64,000 nucleotides of DNA from Plenodomus lindquistii (taxonomy: Eukaryota; Ascomycota; Dothideomycetes; Pleosporales; Leptosphaeriaceae): NCBI GenBank assembly GCA_025504975.1, contig JANUWI010000010.1:1426001-1490000 (forward strand), written 5' to 3'. Below, one piece after another: positions 1 to 12,041 of the stretch. The translations under genes were made by a program, and so were the position numbers. A model generated the notes under the pieces. That model was not told the DNA's origin. It made no database searches and saw only the letters and a list, made by a program, of their open reading frames with translations. The stretch's first letter is position 1. Every line of letters begins with the position of its first letter.

Positions 1-1148
1 ACAAATGATGATCGTAATGGCGGCAACAAGGTGGAGAGATGGCAGGCTTTCGTCGACAAGTTCTTCAGCGAGTCTGGATCTTTTATCCACGTTGTTTCTT
101 CGGGTGGCGGGGAAAGAAGTAAGCAGTTCGAGATTGTGTACGCCGCGCTTCCACGGTACTTTTATACCTTGTTCAACACCGATGTCACCAATCTTCAGAT
201 AATGTTGGACGGTGCCACCGAGAAGACGTCGCCTCCAGAACTCAAAGTTACCTGCGACAGGGCCAAATTTGTCTACACATACCGGAATCGCTGTCAGGTG
301 ATCTACCACGGTAAATTGACAGCATTCTGGTCTGGCTCTGACAAGATGGAGTGGCTCCAGTTCGAGGGCCATGGTCACGAGCAATACCTGCCACGTGCTG
401 CTATTGAGCAACTGTTTCACCAACCTTCACCAAACCAGATGAACCCCAACCAGTCACCACGCATGACCAAGAATGCGAAGAACAAGCAACAACAACAACG
501 GGCAGCTGAGGGGCCTGCGGAGCCCTATTTGCCAATCTCGAAGCTTCCAAGTGCCGGTACAACAGACTTCGGTCTTCCACATGCTCTCCAGGGCTATCTC
601 GAGGTACGTAATGTCTCACACCATTCAATGAGCATGGTGACTGACAACTTTAGATATACGAGACAATGAACAACATGACCAGCTTGGTTGCCCACTATCT
701 TGAACATCCAAACATGAAGCCAACGGAAGCACTTGAAAATTGGAACATCATGATGTCCAACAAGGATGCGATGGCGAATAATGCACCAGGACAACCAAAC
801 CAGGGCATGCAGCAGCCAAATATGCCTCAGGGCGCACGACCTGGTCAGCCGGGCCAGATGTTCATGTCTCCCGCACTGGCCAACTCACTGCTTCCTAACG
901 GTGGTATGAATGGCTCGCCCAACATGATGCACACACCATCGCCAGCTTCACATGCCATGGTCAAACAGCACAGCACGAGTTCCCACACAGCGAGCGTCAA
1001 CACCTCACCCAACATCAACAACAAGCGGCGGCGGAGTACAGCAAAGATTGAACTCGACGACGGCGACATGAACGCCGGCCCCAAAGTCAAACAGAGTCCT
1101 AGGGTCGGCGGCGGCGGTGGGAAGAGGATGAAGGCTGGCGGCAACTGA
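1..1148 (+). CDS. LIM-domain-binding protein (PtaB/Mfg1-like transcriptional regulator), 5' partial
   Basis: The reading frame is open from base 1, so the N-terminus lies outside the window. Exon 1 runs to 603, a 50-bp GT-AG intron spans 604-653, and exon 2 runs 654-1148. The protein shows the LIM-binding (Ldb1-type) domain: an N-terminal stretch beginning ERWQAFVDKFF, then a core with RYFYTLFNTDVTNLQIMLDG and the conserved YTYRNRCQV..GKLTAFW segment. The C-terminal half is a low-complexity Gln/Asn/Met/Pro tail ending in a basic KRRR..GGGGKRMKAGGN segment that could be a nuclear signal. In fungi this family (PtaB, Mfg1) works with Flo8/SomA-type factors to control adhesion and development; that role is family knowledge, not shown here. 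The splice junction keeps the frame (LE|IYETMNN). I am confident of the family; the exact ortholog is inferred. Confidence 0.85.
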
Positions 1149-2213
1149 TCCTTCCTCCCGCCCATCTCGCACCATTTTGTCTTCGGACACATTTACAGAC
1201 GATCCCGCGTTGTCGCCAACGTCCTTGCATATTCCCGTTGTACAGCCCTGGCGTTTCTCTCCCACCTCTTTACTCTTGGGATTCCGACCTCGACCTCAAA
1301 TATCCTCTGGCGTTTCGTTATCTACGTTTAGTACCCCTTGTCGCGCTTGGGTCGGGCTTCTTGAATTTTGGTCGCTATTTTCAACGGCATTTCGGCGCAA
1401 TTGTTGTTCTTCGTACCTCGTTCTCGTCATTCATCTCATATTGCCAGTGGTCATACTGGTTACATAATCCCTTCTTGTATATTACAGCATGGATGCAGGG
1501 GAGTGTTTCTGCAACTGCATAGATGGATGGAGACGGAGGCGGAAACGGTGATTTCCTGCTTGCTCACCCCTAGGTGATGCGTTAAGCGCAATTGGTGCGC
1601 AAGAAGCGAGAGAAGAGCCGTGGCATTTGCAGACGTTTAGAGTATTCTTTTATACGGAATTAAGACGTTATGACTTTATCTCATGAGTTCGAAACTCCGT
1701 GCTTTTTGATCTTATCATTCAGCAGACTGATGACACGACTTAATGTCTTTTCATTTGTGGACTACACGTCTGATCTTAGATCGTTGCTAACCATGTTCTC
1801 CATGTAAGTGACAGCTAAGTTAGGTATTGATTGGTACAGCTCCCATGTTTGCCTGTACCACCAGAGTCGTTCAACCAACCTGCCATGGAGTTGGTGATAC
1901 ACCTCCTATACTCAAAATCTGACCAGCGAGCTCGATTTTTGTACAGTAACAATGTGGTAAAGACTTTCACTGACTTCACTGAACACAGATGTGGTACTTT
2001 TTTCACTGACTGGAGAAGATGAATTGTATTTCTAGCAGGAAAGTGGTTGGATCAGCAGCTTGAAGTTAAAAGAATAGTGTTATTGAAGCGGTTAGGTTAA
2101 TTGAGCGGTTCGTTCACGGCTCGGTCTCCCCCCAATGCTACTACGCTTTGTGACATTTACGTCGACAGATTCCTTTATTGAAATCCAAGCGGCACGTATG
2201 CGTAAAGGCCGCC
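1149..2213. other. Intergenic, no gene seen
   Basis: This stretch is between the 3' end of the LIM-binding gene and the 3' end of the minus-strand membrane-protein gene (tail to tail). Short open frames exist but none has recognisable content. It probably contains the two 3' UTRs. Confidence 0.6.
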
Positions 2214-4222
2214 TCACAGCCCGTAAATCGCTCCTACCCGAGGTCTCAGCACATCCGTTGCCATTGCAAAGACCAGTCGTGGACTCTCGGACCCCAGAGT
2301 AGACGGTCGCAAGTTCTTCGCCACCTTCTCCCCATACTGTATGCGTTGCTCTAACACAGCACTCTGAGTTTTGGAACTATACAAGCCCGCATCTTCCCCT
2401 ACAGTCTTTAAAACCGGTGCATCAAAGGCCTTTGCCAGTTCCAAAGGACTCATAGAAAATGGTCTTCCTAGTTCCCACCACCCATAAAATGTCGCTCCGA
2501 CTGCGAAGACACTACATAAACTCAGTATGGCTGCCGCAACCATGTACCTAAATTCCGTCACGTAGATGGACCGTATCTGGGATCCTTGGTACTCCACGCG
2601 TTGCGGAGCATTGGTGACGTTGTGTACGCTTTTGTCCTTGCCTACAGCTACCGCCGCGCGAAATGCAATCTCTCGCATTATGTCAAGCATCCGGTCCATG
2701 GATCTTGGCTGACGGTGCTCCAAGTGGCGTTTTCCGCGAGCTGCACCATCTCGTTGGCTAGAGACCCTCTGTAAAGGTAAGTGCTTACTGCGCCGCCGAA
2801 CGCGAAGGTCACGCTGGAGCCGAAGAGATACGACGCCGCGTAGGCGAAACCGCCGATTGTGGACGGAGACTGCCGGAGAGGATCCTCCATGACACTTGAA
2901 AGCAGTAAGTACTCTTGGCGTAAAGCTACAATGTGGGGGCTAAGGGCACCTACGTGGCTTGGATAAACCTGTCTTCTGAGCGGTTCGTGCCAAGTATGCC
3001 TTGCCCTGGAGAGAGTCGTACTCGATATTCTAACACGCTTGCTGTGAGATAGCACACGTGTGATCGTAGACGGAATAACATGAGTGATTTTCTTGCTGAC
3101 GAGTTAAGACTTTCCTCATCGTTGGCTTGAAGAGGAACCTGGTATGTGGCGTTGAAGCGGATTCCTGTATTGAGCCAGAACTCGGGGCCATTTTGAGCAG
3201 GGTCATTGACAATGTATAAAGTAGAGGAGACGACAAAAACATCCTGGTTGAAGGAATCTTCCGTTGCGCGTGGGTACACTGCTTCGCTTATGTTGCATGG
3301 AGATGTGAATCCGAATCCCTGAGACGTTAGCCCCGGGATGGTGATGTAAAAAGCTATAGGAATAGTACCTTCACTAGTACCGTACAGGAGCTTCCGCAAG
3401 GTTCACTCTTGGTCTCAATGCTGAGGTTTGATCGCTGCGAGTAATCTCGCATGATTTTGGCGAAAGTTGGAGTTAATTGCGCAATCTCTCGGGTCCGAGT
3501 CCGTGAATACACAGTGACGCCAGTATACCCTTCAGGTAACTGCTGCCCTATGTCAAGGGAGATATTGCCAATTGTTGCGTGATGAACATTGTCCCGCACC
3601 GCCGAGGCTCGTTGATTCAGAGGGCCCCGGAGAAGTGATAGGGCAGAGAAGATGCATGCTGATCATGCCAGCTAAGTTTCCGTTGAACTGAAAAGAGAAA
3701 ATGCGGACCTAGAGCAGTAGTCCTTCCTCCATAGCGATAGCCTTGACATAAGCTTTGTTTTATTGACTGTCCGCAAAGCCAAGTACGATCGAGCTCAGAC
3801 AGCTACTTTATTATAGTTCATTCACACCCGACCTGACAAATACCTGCGGGTACTTACTGTGTATCCATGCAAAGCCCTCCTCCAGAACAAGATGATGAGT
3901 TCATCGGTCAAAGCGTAAGCCAACAATACATTGCATATAGCAGAAACGATGGACATGTACACAGCTGGAGCTCTGCCGTTACCCCAGCTACCTATAGGCT
4001 TTTGATCACTAGTAATGAGGATCACAAGCATAGCCATGGTGCCCAGAAATTGTGAGGTCATTAAGACTATGACAAGAGGTAGCTCAAATGTGGTCACGCA
4101 CCGACAATAACACCCGAGAGTGCGAGTAGACCAAGGAAAGGAAAGCTTTTCCAGAATCCGGGCGTCCACACCTTGGAATGGGAATACGTCAACTCTACTC
4201 CACACTGCTCAGAAGTGCTCAT
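2214..4222 (-). CDS. Fungal multi-pass membrane protein, probably frameshifted
   Basis: A six-exon model on the minus strand starts at ATG 4220-4222: exons 4222-4102, 4066-3858, 3802-3709, 3658-3369, 3318-3022 and 2968-2214. The introns are 35, 55, 50, 50 and 53 bp, and phases agree at every junction. The N-terminus has VWTPGFWKSFPFLGLLALSG, followed by a second hydrophobic helix and SDQKPIGSW. Further on are DELIILFWRRALHG, SLLRGPLNQRAS and a Cys-containing, N-glycosylation-rich ectodomain, and near the C-terminus a hydrophobic helix followed by WWELGRPFSMSPLELAKAFDAP. This architecture is common in uncharacterised membrane proteins of Pleosporales. The last exon breaks near 2697-2703: the frame reading SQDP must gain one base to continue as MDRMLDIMREIAFRAA. 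It is therefore either a recent one-base loss (pseudogene) or a sequencing error. The 35-bp first intron is unusually short and its borders are the least certain. Function unknown. Confidence 0.6.
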
Positions 4223-5601
4223 AGCACTGTCAATACCATCATGCCCTTCAGGGCTGATACTGGCACTTGAGGCTGGGATAGGTAGCAGCCTCGTTCTTGC
4301 ATCGTTTCCCGAAGGCGTCGCCCTCTAACTGGACCATTTCGTAATTGTCGCTTCGGGGGCCCGGTGTATGCAACATCCTGAACAGCTGCTGATATAACAC
4401 TCTGGGATTATTCGACTACGGCTTGTTGAATAAGGCTGCGTCAGCTGAACCAAATGACGTGAGCGGTGACACGCGCGAGATATGGATGCGAGCTTCAGGC
4501 CTAAACAGTGAGCTTACAGATGGAGAAGGGATATATGTACAACGAATATAGGATCTCTATCAATCAAATCGCTGTAATAGTGCTTCCGTTCCATGGTATT
4601 TGGCCCCTAAACACTGTGAAGAGAAGGACGCATTTGTAAGCACGCCCACCCGGGATGCAGCAGCGACCATCAAGGATGTATGGCGGGCTCGCTGCATGGC
4701 GCATGCATGTATACAGGATCCTGTTGCTAATGGGCCAGGTCTGGAGTGTAGAATGCCAGCTTAGGAAGTGGTTCATTGGTGGCGCACTGGCGCATTGCAC
4801 GAGACATGTGCGGCATTATCAATACAACTTGCAGAGCAGAAAATGGAACGCACGCATCTTATCATGATTATTTTGCTGGGAAAACATACAGTTGGCCATG
4901 CAGGTGCGGAAGAGCTTTGCTGATGCCAAAATCTCCTGCCGCAACGAGAATCGCCGTTGCTGAGACTATCTTTTGTGTGGGCTTCTTAGCAGCATCTAAC
5001 AATAATACCCTGGCTAGAACAGCCAACAGTAGCGGTATCAGATTTCCGAAAATAGATTCCGCGGTGGTATATATAGTACGGCAGCCCGAGTGTGCTGTGA
5101 CTTTCCGTCGAATCTGGTTTAATTCTTGATTCCAGAGACGGCAATTCACGTGTGGTCATTCACTTGATACTTATTCGTTCCCATCGGGTTTTTTTGTCAG
5201 AGTAATAGATCGGATGAAGGGTGTAGCCGACTCCAGGCATTTCGTAAGGACTTTTCATCAACCATGGCTCCCTCCCTGCTAGCAACCAGCTCCATCGCAA
5301 CGACAAAGAACAAAGCAAAGGCAGCTGCCAGGGGTCTGAAACAGATAAGCAACATGGTTTTTACTTTCCTGAGGATGGGTGATGAGGGGCTGCGTCGAAG
5401 GCTGAAGTTTGAAGTCGAGGCTACACACCTCAGCACAGCCTCTCATGCATGCCACGCAGCTTCCGTATAACCAGTTCTAAGCGCACCAATGAAGTAAATG
5501 AAGTGGCAAATCCCACATCTATGCATAAGCACGGCACGATAAGCAGCCTTATGAAAGCCTTAATCACATCAAGAAATTAACCTGGCTTCATAAATTCTCT
5601 T
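4223..5601. other. Intergenic, no convincing gene
   Basis: Between the membrane-protein start and the HET gene stop there are only short frames without recognisable domains. Two minus-strand frames with hydrophobic stretches (4868-5149 and 5197-5436) could be fragments of a decayed membrane-protein gene, but I could not join them or match a family. Confidence 0.5.
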
Positions 5602-7452
5602 TCATCCTATCCGAAATGTAGCTTCGCCTAGTTCACCTCGCTCAAGGCACTCCGTGATCGCAGTCCATTCACTGAGACCTTGTAAACGTGCCCCTCCGAT
5701 CATTCGAAAGTGCCCATCGCAAGGCCTCAGGAGAAAGAGCATATGATGTCCATAGAGACATACTATATGATCGCCTGGCTGAGCATCTGGGACGCAAATT
5801 CCTAGAATCCCAGCGCGACTAATCATGAAGTTCCTACCTTGACACACACTTTCAACCAAATCAACGTAGGGCAATAACAAAGATATGACTGAAGCACCTA
5901 GGAGATCGTCTCGAGGAGATTCAAGCCGATCGGTTACCAGATGTTCCATTGCGCAAGATCCCACAGCCGAGCGGTGGGCGGTCAGGATATCCCAACATGT
6001 TTGCATTTGCATATTTGTAATGTTGCACATAGCCTCAAGGTCCATATTGCCAAGGAATACTTGATTGATGTGCACGCTCTTGGAAGATTCTACGAGCTTT
6101 TGCAAGGACTCGTCGCAAGGCTTTGAAATCCTGGATCTGAAGGAAGACGCCTTGTCTACCATGGCCAATATGGTCTCCATCCAATTAGGGATGGTACTTT
6201 GCATAATGTGTGTTTCAGCGACAACGTCCACGAGGACACCCTGGAGCATCAACATCTCATCGTCGAGAGACCACCGCACATCCCTCGGTATAGAGAAAGG
6301 GGAGGGGGAGAACATGGTAGAGCCAGTGTGTTGAAGAGAGCCATTTTGTGCAGAGAGGTCGAGCAGCCAGGACGGGTGCTCAGCTGACTGACAGTGATAC
6401 GATAACATGGCGAGGAAGAAATAATCATCAGGGTCTTTGGTCTGCAGCAGCAACTTGAAGAAGTTGCGAAAGACAGTCCAATGCGATACACGATAGTCAA
6501 CGATGATCTGACTTCTTGCCTCGCTCCCGAATAAGCCAAATGATCCATAGACGTAGTCGTGCTTTACGCTGCACTCTCTCAGCAGGCCGGGCCAAATCGA
6601 CATCCCCATCGGTGGACCCGAAAGAGATTTGTGGTCCTTGCGAAGCTTTCCTAATGTGGGAAGTGTTTGAGCTGCCAACACAGCGCGATGCTGATCTAGA
6701 CGAATGTACTCGACCAGCTGTTTGAGTTCATCCCGGGTGCTTTCGTCCGCTTGATCAGCTGTGATGGGAATCCGGATGGATGGTATGTAAGTATTATAGT
6801 AGAAATCAAAGAGATCACGCCATGAGAATGTTTCTAACCCGCATTGAAAAACTGGATCGTTGCGTGGAAGAACACATTCCTGAATTGTCCATACCCTATG
6901 CCACCACGGACGCAAGACCAGACTGGTGAACGCCGCTCGTTGTCGCATGACCTCGATCATCGTGAGTCCCTGAGATGCTATGAAATCCTCTGAGTCGGAT
7001 GGACGTCCAGTAGTTGTAGAATGGCGGTGTAAGATGTCGACTAGCCGTTTACTCCACTCATCGGCTTCCCCGAGCCAGATGAGCGCACCCGCTGCTTCCG
7101 TATAGATAGAATTCATAAGTCTGACCTGGGAATTGCGCTCGTCGATGTCGTCTTGATTGATGCAAATCGCGTCGATCCAGAGAACCACATCTCGATCCAG
7201 TCTCCGCATGTATCGCAAGGCCAAGGCCAGACTTTGGGTCACAGCAAAGTCCACTCCATCAACGATTATAAATTGACGATCCTCGCCATTGCCCCACACA
7301 TACGAGAGTGCGGTGTAATCTGGACGATGGAGGAGGCTGACGGTGTTGAGTATGCAAATGGTAGGATCGATGCCGTAGCCTCGTTGAAGGGTCAAGGTTC
7401 GGATCTGCTGGGTTCTGACATCGAGAGTATTATACTGTAACGAACTGGCCAT
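5602..7452 (-). CDS. HET-domain (heterokaryon incompatibility) protein
   Basis: Single-exon gene of 616 aa, starting at the first in-frame ATG (7450-7452); the frame is open further upstream but only with non-ATG codons. The HET domain lies at about residues 46-190, with the three family blocks visible: YTALSYVWG, VVLWIDAICINQDDIDERNSQV and GALIWLGEAD, followed by WHRVWTIQECVL. HET-domain proteins trigger regulated cell death after fusion with a genetically different partner, and most HET paralogs have no known partner. The C-terminal ~400 residues are variable, as usual, and end with a segment GDHIVCLYGHHMLFLLRPCDGHFRMIGGARLQGL that is typical of the family C-terminus. The gene is divergent from a second HET gene at 8238, and the 785 bp between them should hold both promoters. 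There is no sign of decay. Confidence 0.92.
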   Translation of the reverse strand: MASSLQYNTLDVRTQQIRTLTLQRGYGIDPTICILNTVSLLHRPDYTALSYVWGNGEDRQFIIVDGVDFAVTQSLALALRYMRRLDRDVVLWIDAICINQDDIDERNSQVRLMNSIYTEAAGALIWLGEADEWSKRLVDILHRHSTTTGRPSDSEDFIASQGLTMIEVMRQRAAFTSLVLRPWWHRVWTIQECVLPRNDPVFQCGLETFSWRDLFDFYYNTYIPSIRIPITADQADESTRDELKQLVEYIRLDQHRAVLAAQTLPTLGKLRKDHKSLSGPPMGMSIWPGLLRECSVKHDYVYGSFGLFGSEARSQIIVDYRVSHWTVFRNFFKLLLQTKDPDDYFFLAMLSYHCQSAEHPSWLLDLSAQNGSLQHTGSTMFSPSPFSIPRDVRWSLDDEMLMLQGVLVDVVAETHIMQSTIPNWMETILAMVDKASSFRSRISKPCDESLQKLVESSKSVHINQVFLGNMDLEAMCNITNMQMQTCWDILTAHRSAVGSCAMEHLVTDRLESPRDDLLGASVISLLLPYVDLVESVCQGRNFMISRAGILGICVPDAQPGDHIVCLYGHHMLFLLRPCDGHFRMIGGARLQGLSEWTAITECLERGELGEATFRIG

Positions 7453-8237
7453 TGAGTGAGATGCGTTCGCAGTAGATGCGTAAATGCGATGAGGAAGCTG
7501 GGATGTTGGGTCGCATGATCGAAAAATGTCTGGCCTATCATCGTCTGGGCTTCCCCGCAGCTGGTCGCTGCACGCCTGAAGTTGACCATGTAGCCCAGTT
7601 GAAGTTCCACTCAAGAACCGGAACGGTACATGAACCGTCTCAGGACAATGTCAGTGGATCTGAGTAATGATCACGTGTAGCTTGGACTTAACTGAGTGAC
7701 TAGTTCGAGACGGTTGGTGCTTACCTGTATCGGTGGCCGTACCGATACCCGCTAGTTTGATACTGTGTCACTTCACTTGCAACTATACCAGTAGCGGGAG
7801 TCCATCGTCACCATGTACGTCTTTGCTTGGAACCATGCTCGGCTGGTACAGTGTCCACTGCAACATCACCGTTGCGTATTCGCGTGCCTCCACAACCGCA
7901 CAGGGATAATTGACGAAGTAGCAAAGGACTACCGTAGGGTTGGTATCTGAGAATCCATGTAGCGAAAGCGCTCACATCGCCGTGTTTCCGTTCCCCATAC
8001 ATCTATGGCATAAATCAATGAGAGCAATCACTGAAACACGCGTTGCAAGTATCCTGTGATTCCGTCGAAACGCAAGCAGAAGCAAAAGGTGGGCGCCCTT
8101 CATCAGCGAATCAACGCTTTGTAAAAATATATCTCACTGCATTTGACCCTGTCTATCCTTCGTTGCAGCCATGCGCCTTGGTACGTTTTTCGCTAGGCAA
8201 TGAGCCTCTTCCTATTTACCTGTCTTGATTTTGAAGC
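7453..8237. promoter_or_regulatory. Divergent intergenic region between two HET genes
   Basis: 785 bp separates the start codons of two head-to-head HET-domain genes. No other gene is seen, so it must carry both 5' UTRs and promoters. I did not identify specific binding sites. Confidence 0.5.
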
Positions 8238-10291
8238 ATGGCGTACCGAAAACTAATCCGAAGCGCAGACGAAATTCGACTTGTTCGAGTGCTGCCTCGA
8301 GAGAAACGATGTCATGTGCAGCCTTCAGCCAGCGAGGATGACCCGTCAGAGAGCCTTGTTCAATGTACCTTGGATCACTACCCTCTCTCAAAAGATACGT
8401 GGATGAGTGAGACAGTGACACGAGATACTTCCACTTCATTAGACTGGACTGCTGTTGACGATGACGCTAGCACATCCTTCAGAAACTGTCAACAGGACGG
8501 CAATATCAGTTGCCACACTTCCGATGCTCCAATCTTACCACGATTCACCTGGGGCGACTTTGTGGCTTTATCGTATACATGGGGACACCCAACAGATAGG
8601 AAGGACATCATGATCAACCAGCGAATCATCTCTGTGCAAGCCAACCTAGAAAGCGCTTTGCGAATGCTGAGAGACAAACGGCCAATGATGAATGGATACT
8701 TTATTTGGATCGATGCTTTGTGTATCAATCAGGAGGATATGAACGAGAGAAGCCAAGAGGTCCGCCGCATGAGATTGATATACAGACTTGCTGCCAATGT
8801 TGTCATTTGGCTGGGTCCCCGAGCCGAAGGAAGCGATGAAGCTATGGATCTAGTGAAGATTCTTTCCGTGTCATGCCAGTCTCATACTGACAAGTCACTT
8901 GGCCAAGAACTGCGGAAGAATCCCAAGCACCTTGGAGATGGAGTCTGGTACGCTCTCAGCAGACTTTTGGAGCGATCGTATTGGACTCGTATGTGGATTA
9001 TCCAAGAGCTATGTTTGGGAAGTGACCAGACCCCTGTGCTCTGCGGGGAAAAGGTTGTTACATGGCAAGAATTGTATGCCGCATTGTTCATCTTTGGAAA
9101 GCACAACATCGATGTTGTGTTCTCTTGCATCGATCGCGAACGGAAAGATGTTGGTTTAGCACCCTTTGGACTCAACAGGAACAAGATCATTCATGTCAAC
9201 TCCGAGCAACAAAAGCAGATTGGCTGTGGAAAACCACAATTCATGCCGCTTCTGGACTTGGCAAGGAAGTCAGAAGCTTCGGATGCTAGGGATAAAGTGT
9301 ATGGTATACTGGGGTTGATGCATCCTGCCGTGGTGGCTCTCGTGACGCTAGACTATCGGCTCTCTGTGGAACAGGTGTACACGGATTTCGCGATGCAATA
9401 CATGATTGGCAGTAAGCGAAACTGAACTCACAATATCGGAGCGCTACTGACTTATCTCAAGCACACAGCTTGGAGATCCTCGAGCAGTGTCGATATAAGG
9501 AATCGGCCCTACCCTCATGGGTCCCAGATTGGACAAATAAAAACCACTATCGTCTACACAGTGGTACACATTCGAGCTATCATGCAGGCGGGAACTCACT
9601 ACCAGTCTATCGGTTCCGCAAGGACGAATCTATACTCGACCTCCAAGGCGTTGTAATCGACACGATCGACGGACTTGGAGCCGCATATTTCGAGTATGGT
9701 GACAGCACCACACCCTCGCACAACACCTTCCAACCAGACAATCCAATCACCGCATACGAGAGCGATTACCACACCCGCAGTGCACTTTGGAGAACTCTAA
9801 CAGGAGATCGAAACTTACAAGGTGGCCCCGCTCCCGAAGAGTACATCGAACTCCTCGATTTGCCGCTCCGCGAACGCTACAGCAACGCACTACCATCGCG
9901 TGGTGCACGAGCATTCAGTCGATTCCTCACCCAGAATGCTGCTCTGGTCGTTTGCGGTAGCAAACTTGATCATTACTTTACTAGCTCAGCGAGCGAATTT
10001 CCGACTACAGGAGCAGACGCTCTGGAGCGCGTCTGGCGCTTCACACGAACACAACGTTTAGTCACAACGTCGAGTGGGAGGATTGGTATGGCACCGAATG
10101 AAATTCTTAAAGGAGACATGGCATGTGTGGTTCCCGGGGCTGATGTTCCACTGCTTCTAAGACCTACAGGAGACCAGAGTGGCTTGGTGCGGCTGGTTGG
10201 CAGCTGTTACGTACACGGTGTCATGGATGGCGAGGTGCTTCGGGATGTTGCTCGCGGGTTGTTCACGACGCAGACCATTTCCATTTGCTGA
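8238..10291 (+). CDS. HET-domain (heterokaryon incompatibility) protein
   Basis: Two exons, 8238-9411 and 9462-10291, are split by a 50-bp GT-AG intron (9412-9461). Joining gives 667 aa, and the junction reads YMIG|THSLEILEQC, which fits the family. The HET domain begins at about residue 109 with FVALSYTWGH, then GYFIWIDALCINQEDMNERSQEV, VVIWLGP and WTRMWIIQELCLG. Downstream are DARDKVYGILGL and a C-terminal GDMACVVPGADVPLLLRPTG..LVGSCYVHGVMDGE block. These C-terminal blocks (RDKVYGLLGL, the P.LLR segment, Y.HG.MDGE) are typical of large Pezizomycotina HET proteins. The N-terminal ~100 residues are less conserved. It is divergent from the HET gene at 5602-7452 but not a recent duplicate: only the domain blocks are shared. 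Confidence 0.92.
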
Positions 10292-10547
10292 TATTAGTAT
10301 CGTCACAAACCGCTTTTACTGCTCTCACTAGTGTAAGCTTCCCTACTTTGAAGCATCATATGCTTCACCGATCTTGTAATGTCACGATGATATCGTCCGA
10401 GTTTTGACATGTATTCCTGCACACTACGCATATTACTTTAATAGGAGAAGTTATTGCTCTGCTTTCAAATAGAGCGCTGTTATTGTGAGGTAGTATACTC
10501 AGACAAATATCGGTACACACCCACTTCCACTACCGTCGAACAAGGCT

Positions 10548-12041
10548 CTAGATGCTCGGCCTGCTCTTCCCAGCCTCACTCTCCTGACTAGCCCCCACAA
10601 CCTGCTTCCACCCATCCTCCCCCTCCCCACCCTTTAACGCATTAAGATCGTTTCCCTTCCCACGCCCACTCCTTCTGAATTCTAGCGACTCCTTCCCAAA
10701 CTTCTCCTCCAAGACCCACCTCACATACTCAGTCTTACCCTTCCCTGCCTTGGCCTTGATCGCCCATTCCGCCTTCTTCATCGCCTCTACAAAGAATGCT
10801 CTCCTCTCCTCATCCAGCGTCTTGTTCATTACCGCAGTCTCAGCCTCGTGAATCAACTTCTTGTACTGCGCCTTCTTCTCCTCCGGCGTCCACTGCGGCT
10901 TGAGATTCGCCGCGTCCCTACGCTCCTCGTACGTCTTCTGCTTCATTTTCTCCCACGCCTCTTTACTACCCAATTCGTTGATCTGCTCGCGGCGCTGCTG
11001 GTGTAACGCAATGTTGCGTAATTGATATTCGCTGATGTCGGCTGGGAGCTCGAGCCGCTTTTTGAGATCGTCGAGCTCCTGTGAAGTGAAGACGGCGAGT
11101 TTAGCTTTGAACTGCTCGCGCTTTCTTTCAGTAATAGCGGCGCGCTCGGGCGCGCGGATGAAAGCGAGTTTTATGCCGGCTTCTGGGGTATCGACGGTGT
11201 TGCGGGCAACGTAGCGGTCGGCGGCGAACAGGGCCTTGCTGTATTCGACCATTGCCGCGATGGCGGTGGCTTTTTCTTCAGAGTCGGATTGTCGTAGTGG
11301 TGGGCTGGTGGTGTCTTCGGGGTCCCACATGCCTTGCTCTTCGGCAGCGGTGGAGGTATCGGCCTCAAAATTGTATGCCGGGGCTTCGGTAGAGGAATCC
11401 TGTGCGATGCTGGCATCGTACGCCATTTTGGGGGTGGGCCATTGCTTGTCGATAGTTTCTTGGTCGATGCCCAATGCTGCGGCTTCGTCACGAAGTCGGG
11501 TGATGACCTCTGGCGTCTGCATCAGTGTCCAGCGGAGTGCCCAGCCCATTGGTCCCAGCTCTTTGATCCGATGCGGGCTGTCTTTGAGCAAGTACTCGTC
11601 CAGACCTCCTTCGCGGTCTATCGTCTTTAGGACGGCGGCCGTGATGCGCAACTTGATCTTCTTCTTCAAGGCGACAGAGTACAGACTCTTCGACAGGACG
11701 TTTGGTGCCCATACACGCCTCGTCTTGGTCTCCGTTCTCTTGGAGACATTGTTGCCGAACTGTATCATTTGCTCGCCATAGAGACCCTTGTTCGCCTGCC
11801 TGTATAGTTGGTATTCGCCGTAGGGGTAGGCGGGGATATAGGCATCTTTGGGGATGATGTTCTTGGGCAAATGAGAGCCGAGATCCCCACCCTTTCGCCG
11901 CTTGAGGGGATTCTTGACGACGGGCTCTGGGATGACAGAAGTCGTGGTGGTGGCGTAGGTGCGTTGCGACGACTGTGCGGTGCGAATGGCCAGGGCGTTT
12001 GCGGAGAAACGCCCGGCGAGCAATTGGCAGCGAGGAGACAT
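10548..12041 (-). CDS. Mitochondrial large-subunit ribosomal protein bL28m (Mrpl24-like)
   Basis: A 497-aa protein starting at ATG 12039-12041. The frame extends to 12185, but this Met is followed by a good mitochondrial presequence (Arg/Ser/Ala-rich, no acidic residues, up to about residue 35). The bL28 core follows: LYGEQMIQFGNNVSKRTETKTRRVWAPNV and SLYSVALKKKIKLRITAAVLKTIDREGGLDEYLL. This carries the bL28 signature of a small basic protein in the 50S/54S subunit near the exit-site region. The long charged C-terminal extension (Lys/Glu-rich, helical) is usual in fungal mitoribosomal homologs. Its 5' end faces the PTH2 gene (12303) across about 260 bp, a probable shared promoter. Confidence 0.88.
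   Translation of the reverse strand: MSPRCQLLAGRFSANALAIRTAQSSQRTYATTTTSVIPEPVVKNPLKRRKGGDLGSHLPKNIIPKDAYIPAYPYGEYQLYRQANKGLYGEQMIQFGNNVSKRTETKTRRVWAPNVLSKSLYSVALKKKIKLRITAAVLKTIDREGGLDEYLLKDSPHRIKELGPMGWALRWTLMQTPEVITRLRDEAAALGIDQETIDKQWPTPKMAYDASIAQDSSTEAPAYNFEADTSTAAEEQGMWDPEDTTSPPLRQSDSEEKATAIAAMVEYSKALFAADRYVARNTVDTPEAGIKLAFIRAPERAAITERKREQFKAKLAVFTSQELDDLKKRLELPADISEYQLRNIALHQQRREQINELGSKEAWEKMKQKTYEERRDAANLKPQWTPEEKKAQYKKLIHEAETAVMNKTLDEERRAFFVEAMKKAEWAIKAKAGKGKTEYVRWVLEEKFGKESLEFRRSGRGKGNDLNALKGGEGEDGWKQVVGASQESEAGKSRPSI

Noticed and set aside
1684..1704. T-arm-like GAGTTCGAAACTC, possible tRNA gene
   Set aside because: No A box, anticodon arm or acceptor stem could be fitted around it.
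11236..11781. 181-codon frame opposite the bL28m gene
   Set aside because: Shadow of a real coding region with no homology of its own.
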